Positions 59,802 through 64,000 of a stretch of DNA of 64,000 bases are shown here, in pieces; within the stretch, counting starts at the first letter, position 1; every line of letters starts with the position of its first letter. The position numbers were made by a program, and so were the translations under genes. The DNA is from Sphingomonas_L flavalba_A (GTDB lineage: Bacteria; Pseudomonadota; Alphaproteobacteria; Sphingomonadales; Sphingomonadaceae): NCBI RefSeq assembly GCF_047553045.1, contig NZ_CP180208.1, positions 1,426,001 to 1,490,000 of the forward strand. Reading direction: 5' to 3'. Below the pieces are notes generated by a model. The model made no database searches. It had not been told where the DNA came from and was given only the letters and a program-made list of their open reading frames with translations.

Positions 59802-60497
59802 ATGATCCGCGTCGCCAGCTACAATATGCGCAAAGCCATCGGCACCGATCGGCGCCGCTTGCCGGCGCGGACAATCGACGTGCTGCGCGAAATCGGCGCC
59901 GACGTGGTCGCGCTTCAGGAAGCGGACCGGCGCTTCGGCGCGCGGCTCAGCGCGATCCCGCACTATCTTCTGGATGACCAGAGCGACCTGCGCGCCGTCG
60001 ATTTCGGCGTCCGGCCGGACGGAATGGGCTGGCATGGCAATGCGATACTGGTCAGGAAGTCGGTCGAGGTCATCGACCGTGCCGTCATCCATATCCCGAC
60101 GCTGGAACCGCGCGGCGCGGTACGGGCCGATCTGCGGGTGCGCGGCCAGCACATCCGCGTCGTCGGCATGCATCTCGATCTGTCGGGCCTGCGCCGCCGG
60201 CGGCAGGCAAGGGCGATCATCGCTCATCTCGAATCGCTCGACGGTACGCTCCCGACCGTGTTGATGGGTGACCTGAACGAATGGAGCCCGGAAGGCGGCT
60301 GCCTGCGCGACTTTGCCGATCATTACGGCTTCGTCCCCTGCGGACGCAGTTTTCACGCGCGCCGCCCGGTCGTGGCGCTCGACCGGATCATGGTCAGCCC
60401 GGACGTCACGGTCGAGGCATGCGGCGTCCACCGCTCGCCTGCCGCGCGGCTCGCGTCGGACCATCTGCCGATCTGGGCTACGGTGGAGCCGCAATGA
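59802..60497 (+). CDS. Endonuclease/exonuclease/phosphatase (EEP) family hydrolase
   Basis: 231 residues. The metal-dependent EEP fold is recognised from VASYNMRKA, then Glu in VVALQEADRRF, LMGDLNEWSPEG with the catalytic Asp-Asn, and the last motif SDHLPIWA. Members cleave nucleic acids or phospholipids such as sphingomyelin. Here the ATGA overlap with the patatin-like lipase gene hints at lipid chemistry, but this is inference. The start at 59802 is MIRVASYN; an upstream ATG at 59787 would add five residues. No signal peptide is seen. Confidence 0.87.
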   Translation: MIRVASYNMRKAIGTDRRRLPARTIDVLREIGADVVALQEADRRFGARLSAIPHYLLDDQSDLRAVDFGVRPDGMGWHGNAILVRKSVEVIDRAVIHIPTLEPRGAVRADLRVRGQHIRVVGMHLDLSGLRRRRQARAIIAHLESLDGTLPTVLMGDLNEWSPEGGCLRDFADHYGFVPCGRSFHARRPVVALDRIMVSPDVTVEACGVHRSPAARLASDHLPIWATVEPQ

Positions 60498-62773
60498 TCC
60501 GCGAGAAGGAACTGCGGCTGGCGCTGGTCTGCTACGGCGGCATCAGCCTCGCGGTCTACATGCACGGCGTCACCAAGGAAATCTGGCGCCTCGCCCGCGC
60601 CAGCCGTGCCTTCCACGATGGTGAGGCTGCCGCCGGCGGCAGCCAGGGCGTCTACCGCGGCCTGCTCGAACGGATAGAGGTGGACGCCGGGCTGCGGCTG
60701 ACCGTGTTCACCGACATCATCACCGGCGCCAGCGCCGGCGGCATCAACGGCGTTTTTCTCGCTCAGGCGATCGACACCGGCCAGTCGCTCGATCCGCTGA
60801 CCGACCTGTGGCTTGAAGTCGCCGATGTCGAACGGCTGCTCGACCCGGCGGCGCGCGCCGCCTCGCGGCTCAGCAAGATCTGGGCGGCGCCGCTGGCGAT
60901 CATGGCCGCCCGGCGCGGCGCCTCGGTCGACGATGTCGATCCCGAAGTGCATGATGAGGTTCGCGCCAAACTCAGCGCCTTTGTCCGGTCGCGCTGGTTC
61001 GCGCCGCCGTTTGGCGGTCCCGGCTTTACCGGCCTGCTGCTCGACGCATTGCAGGCCATGGCCGAAACCCCGGCCGGTCCGCGCCTGCTGCCCCCGACCC
61101 AGCCGCTTGACCTGACCGTCACCGTCACCGATTTCCACGGCCACCCGGAACGGGTGCGGCTGAACAGCCCGGCTGAAATCGTCGAAACCGAACACCGGCT
61201 GTCCATCGGTTTCACCTGCCCGGCCGGTGGCGGTCATTTCGCGGCGATCCCCGACCTCGCCTTCGCCTGCCGGGCAACCGCCAGCTTCCCCGGCGCCTTT
61301 CCCGCCTTCACGGTTACCGAGATCGACGGTGTGCTTGCCGACCGCGACATCGCCTGGCCGGAACGTGACGCCTTCCTCGCCCGTGCGCTGCCCGCGCACA
61401 GCGCGGCGGGGGCGGCAGAGCAGGCCGTGCTGATCGACGGGTCGGTGCTGGCCAACGCGCCGTTCCGCCCGGCGTTCGACGCGCTGAAAAACCGCCCGGC
61501 CCGGCGGGAGGTCGACCGACGCTTCGTCTATATCGATCCGAAGCCGGGCGTCCGCAGCGTCAAGCTGCTCGGCGGCGGCGACACCGTGCCCGGCTTTTTC
61601 ACCACCATTCTCGGCGCCTTGTCGGACATCCCGCGTGAGCAGCCGATCCGCGACACGCTGGAGGCGATCGCCGGCCGCTCGGCGCGGATCACCCGCACCC
61701 GGCGGATCATCGATTCGCTCCAGGGCGAGGTGGAGGAGACGATCGAGGCGCTTTACGGCCGCACCTTCTTCCTCGACCGGCCGACACCGGCGCGGCTCGC
61801 CGGCTGGCGGGCCAAGGCGCAAACGGCGGCCGCCAAACAGGCCGGTTCCGCCTACGCCGCCTACGGCCATCTGAAGGTCGCCGGGATCATCGAGGAAATC
61901 GCCTCGCTGTTCGAACGGATCGGCTGGCGGGGCGAGCGCACCACCCTGCGCGATGCGCTGTGGGATCATTGCCAGGCGGCGGGGCTTGAACGGGTTTCGG
62001 GCACCGGCGGCGGCGCAACCCCTGCGGCGATCGCCTTCTTTCGCGCCCATGATCTTGGCTTCCGTATCCGCCGCCTGCGCTCGCTTGCCGCCCGGCTCGC
62101 TACCCTGTCGGAAGGCGGCGACCCCGCGATCGAGGCGATGCGGACGGAGGTGTTCACCCTGCTGTCGCCCTATCTCGACCGCGAGACGCCGCAATTCTAC
62201 GCGCCGACGCTGGCGGAACTGCTGCGCGCGAAGGATCTGCCCGCCGCGCTCGACAGCCTCGCCGCCCAGCGCGCGCTGAGCGCCGTCGACACGGAAACCG
62301 ATGCCCGGCTGGCGGCGGCGATGGCCGGCCTGCCCCGCGGCCAGCGGCGTGAAATGCTGCTCGCCTATCTCGGCTTCCCCTTCTACGACATCGCCACCCT
62401 GTCGTTGACCCAGGGGGAAAGCGGCGGCGAGTTCGACCCGGTCAAGGTCGACCGGATCGCGCCCGACGACTGTACCTCGATCCGCGCCGGCGGGGCGGAA
62501 GCGACGCTGAAGGGCATCCGCTTCAACAGTTTCGGGGCCTTCTTCAGCCGCGCCTATCGCGAAAACGACTATCTGTGGGGCCGGCTTCACGGGGCGGAGC
62601 GGGTAATCGACCTGCTTGTCTCCACCCTGCCGCCCGGAACGACGCTGCCGCCGGGGGCCGTCGCCACCTGCAAGCGCGAGGCGTTTCTGGCCATCCTCGA
62701 TGAAGAAGAACCCCGCCTCACCGCCGTTCCGCAGCTCTTCACCCAGCTCCGCCGGGAAATCGGCAGCCCCTGA
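60494..62773 (+). CDS. Patatin-like phospholipase, large DUF3376-containing type
   Basis: 759 residues, much longer than a lone patatin domain. The patatin domain has ALVCYGGISLAVYMHGV (oxyanion region), the nucleophile Ser80 in TGASAGGING, and Asp315 in IDGSVLANAPF, completing the Ser-Asp dyad. The rest, after about 345, matches the DUF3376-type extension of the patatin-related family known in actinobacteria and alphaproteobacteria. No signal peptide is visible, so it is probably cytoplasmic or membrane-associated. It overlaps the EEP gene as ATGA, suggesting joint action on lipids. The substrate is unknown. Confidence 0.88.
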   Translation: MIREKELRLALVCYGGISLAVYMHGVTKEIWRLARASRAFHDGEAAAGGSQGVYRGLLERIEVDAGLRLTVFTDIITGASAGGINGVFLAQAIDTGQSLDPLTDLWLEVADVERLLDPAARAASRLSKIWAAPLAIMAARRGASVDDVDPEVHDEVRAKLSAFVRSRWFAPPFGGPGFTGLLLDALQAMAETPAGPRLLPPTQPLDLTVTVTDFHGHPERVRLNSPAEIVETEHRLSIGFTCPAGGGHFAAIPDLAFACRATASFPGAFPAFTVTEIDGVLADRDIAWPERDAFLARALPAHSAAGAAEQAVLIDGSVLANAPFRPAFDALKNRPARREVDRRFVYIDPKPGVRSVKLLGGGDTVPGFFTTILGALSDIPREQPIRDTLEAIAGRSARITRTRRIIDSLQGEVEETIEALYGRTFFLDRPTPARLAGWRAKAQTAAAKQAGSAYAAYGHLKVAGIIEEIASLFERIGWRGERTTLRDALWDHCQAAGLERVSGTGGGATPAAIAFFRAHDLGFRIRRLRSLAARLATLSEGGDPAIEAMRTEVFTLLSPYLDRETPQFYAPTLAELLRAKDLPAALDSLAAQRALSAVDTETDARLAAAMAGLPRGQRREMLLAYLGFPFYDIATLSLTQGESGGEFDPVKVDRIAPDDCTSIRAGGAEATLKGIRFNSFGAFFSRAYRENDYLWGRLHGAERVIDLLVSTLPPGTTLPPGAVATCKREAFLAILDEEEPRLTAVPQLFTQLRREIGSP

Positions 62774-62847
62774 CCGCCCGCCCGGACTCGCCTTTTCCCG
62801 CCATTCTGCATAGAGTGGCGCCCGACCGGAAGCAGACGGAACCGACC

Positions 62848-63177
62848 ATGCAATTCCTGAAAACCCTGTTCTGGGCCGTGCTCGCCGTGCTCATCGCCCT
62901 GTTCTGCTACAACAACTGGGTGGTGGTGCCGGTCAACCTGTGGGACGGGCTGATCCTCGAAACCAAGCTGCCGATGCTGCTGCTCGTCGCCTTCCTCGCC
63001 GGGCTGCTGCCGGCGCTGCTGCTCCACGGCGCATCGCGCTGGCGCTGGCGCCGCCGGCTGGACGCCAGCGAGCGCGCCCTTGCGGACGAACGCGCCGCCA
63101 ACGCGCCGCCGGTTCCCGCGCCAGCTGCGCAGACCATCGCCCCCGGCACCCCCGTCGACATGGCGCCGCTGCCATGA
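62848..63177 (+). CDS. LapA-domain (DUF1049) membrane protein
   Basis: 109 residues from ATG 62848. Two membrane helices (TLFWAVLAVLIALFCYNNW and LPMLLLVAFLAGLLPALLL) and a conserved VPVNLWD strand between them give the DUF1049/LapA pattern, then a short basic coil (WRWRRRLDASERAL) and a Pro/Ala-rich tail. E. coli LapA takes part in control of lipopolysaccharide synthesis; here the role is inferred. It overlaps pyrF by ATGA. LapA-like genes precede pyrF in many proteobacteria. Confidence 0.82.
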   Translation: MQFLKTLFWAVLAVLIALFCYNNWVVVPVNLWDGLILETKLPMLLLVAFLAGLLPALLLHGASRWRWRRRLDASERALADERAANAPPVPAPAAQTIAPGTPVDMAPLP

Positions 63178-63848
63178 GCAGTTGCATCTACGTCGCGCTC
63201 GACACCCCCGATCTCGATCAGGCGATGGCGATCGCCCAGCGCGTTTCCAGCCATATCGGCGGCATCAAGCTCGGCCTTGAATTCTTCTCCGCCAACGGCC
63301 GTGCCGGGGTGCGTGACATGGCCTCGCTCGGCCTGCCGATCTTCCTCGACCTGAAACTGCACGACATTCCCAACACCGTCGCCAAGGCGATCCAGGCGCT
63401 GCGCCCGCTGAAACCGGCGATCCTGACCGTCCACGCCGCCGGCGGCCGGGCGATGATGGAAGACGCGAAGGCCGCCGCCCCGGCCGGCACCCGGGTTGTC
63501 GCCGTCACCGTGCTGACCAGCCTCGACAATCGCGACCTCAGCCGCATCGGCGTGCCCGACGGCTCCGCCGCACAGGTGGAACGGCTGACCCTGCTCGCCC
63601 GCGACGCCGGTCTGGACGGCGTCGTCTGCTCCGGCGCCGAAGTCGCGGCGGCGAAGGCGTTGTGGCCGGACGGTTTCTTCGTCGTCCCCGGCGTCCGCCC
63701 GGCGGACGGCAGCAGCGGCGACCAGAAACGGGTGGTCACCCCCCGCGCCGCCCTCGACGCTGGCGCCTCGATCCTGGTCATCGGCCGCCCGATCACCCAG
63801 GCCCCCGACCCCGACCAGGCCGCCCGCGCGATCAAGGCCACGCTCTAA
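63174..63848 (+). CDS. pyrF: Orotidine 5'-phosphate decarboxylase
   Basis: 224 residues, normal length. It forms UMP from orotidine monophosphate, the last step of pyrimidine synthesis. The catalytic Asp-Lys-Asp array is in FLDLKLHDIPNT. Other family motifs are VHAAGGRAMM, GSAAQVERLTLLARDAG, VVPGVRP and LVIGRPIT. It overlaps the LapA-like gene. Its stop is three bases before a large inverted repeat that could end its transcript. Confidence 0.97.
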   Translation: MSSCIYVALDTPDLDQAMAIAQRVSSHIGGIKLGLEFFSANGRAGVRDMASLGLPIFLDLKLHDIPNTVAKAIQALRPLKPAILTVHAAGGRAMMEDAKAAAPAGTRVVAVTVLTSLDNRDLSRIGVPDGSAAQVERLTLLARDAGLDGVVCSGAEVAAAKALWPDGFFVVPGVRPADGSSGDQKRVVTPRAALDAGASILVIGRPITQAPDPDQAARAIKATL

Positions 63849-63851
63849 GGG

Positions 63852-63946
63852 GGTGCGTCCCTCGACTACGCTCGGGATGGACGGAGGATTAAAAAGAGAA
63901 CACCTCTCCATCTCCGTCCATCCCGAGCGTAGTCGAGGGACGCACC
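63852..63946. repeat. 34-base perfect inverted repeat (REP/MITE-like element)
   Basis: Left arm 63852-63885 and right arm 63913-63946 are exact reverse complements, with 27 bases between. The arm contains the core CCTCGACTACGCTCGGGATG, which I recall as a dispersed repeat in sphingomonad genomes. It lies three bases after pyrF and would form a very stable hairpin. It may act as a terminator or be a mobile palindromic element. The remaining 54 bases of the window show no gene. Confidence 0.85.
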
Positions 63947-64000
63947 AACCCCGGAAGCGCCCGGTTCCCTTCCACCGCCATACCGCCTAAAGCCCCCCGA

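Noticed and set aside
60494..62773. Patatin-like protein as a CBASS-type anti-phage effector
   Set aside because: No cyclase or partner genes are nearby and the long DUF3376-type extension marks a different family.

Overview
This is a gene-dense, GC-rich chromosomal window with almost no spacer DNA. It most likely comes from a sphingomonad (Alphaproteobacteria, Sphingomonadales). The evidence is a chpT-type phosphotransferase, pyruvate dehydrogenase E1 beta fused to a lipoyl domain and linked to ftsB and eno, a xerD/accA/aroK/aroB neighbourhood, trmFO, a DUF4170 gene, and a 34-base inverted repeat whose core resembles dispersed repeats I recall from sphingomonads. Genes are often joined by four-base start/stop overlaps (ATGA or GTGA) and non-ATG starts are common. 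I see no prophage, no CRISPR array and no tRNA; rnpB is the one clear structural RNA.

Layout. 1-4812: end of gyrA, a YhhN/DUF488 pair, trmFO, an EF-hand protein and a squalene/phytoene-synthase-like protein. 4939-8113: three Tad-type minor pilin or surface genes. 8132-12297: pdhB, pdhA, ftsB-like, eno. 12428-14449: small YqjD/YqjE-type membrane proteins and DUF4170. 14496-20061: a thermophile/archaeal-type proS, an EamA exporter, an S9 peptidase and a GNAT enzyme. 20172-24543: the ffh-rpsP-rimM-trmD-rplS translation operon, interrupted by a vapBC toxin-antitoxin module between rimM and trmD. 24783-30158: a GGDEF-EAL protein, then dapF-mtaB-ftsY-yciB. 30219-34736: sodB, then pspF divergent from a sigma-54 psp operon that carries pspA, pspB, pspC, a leading small membrane peptide and three small PspB-like proteins.

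34797-36024: sufE facing a ferredoxin-like/J-domain pair. 36098-39418: peptidoglycan-recycling genes (ldcA, Mpl-type ligase, ampD) with rnpB between the last two. 39502-45397: a complete chemotaxis signalling set (chpT, cheA, cheW, cheY, cheB, cheR) without receptor or flagellar genes. 45470-49688: an acyl/malonyl-CoA synthetase, a JAMM peptidase, rluD, rpoH and a small unknown. 49708-55214: accA, xerD, a large sphingomonad-type unknown, a 45-residue membrane peptide, aroK and aroB. 55227-59688: a frameshifted DUF423 gene, a KefB-type antiporter, an Fe-S scaffold, cvpA and radA. 59802-63848: an EEP-family hydrolase, a patatin-like lipase, a LapA-like protein and pyrF, then the inverted repeat.

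Most of the window is housekeeping. The most interesting parts are the enlarged psp operon, the vapBC insertion with its palindromic operator and the TTG start of trmD, a terminator-like hairpin in the ffh leader, the unusual CheA architecture, and Tad proteins with odd insertions.
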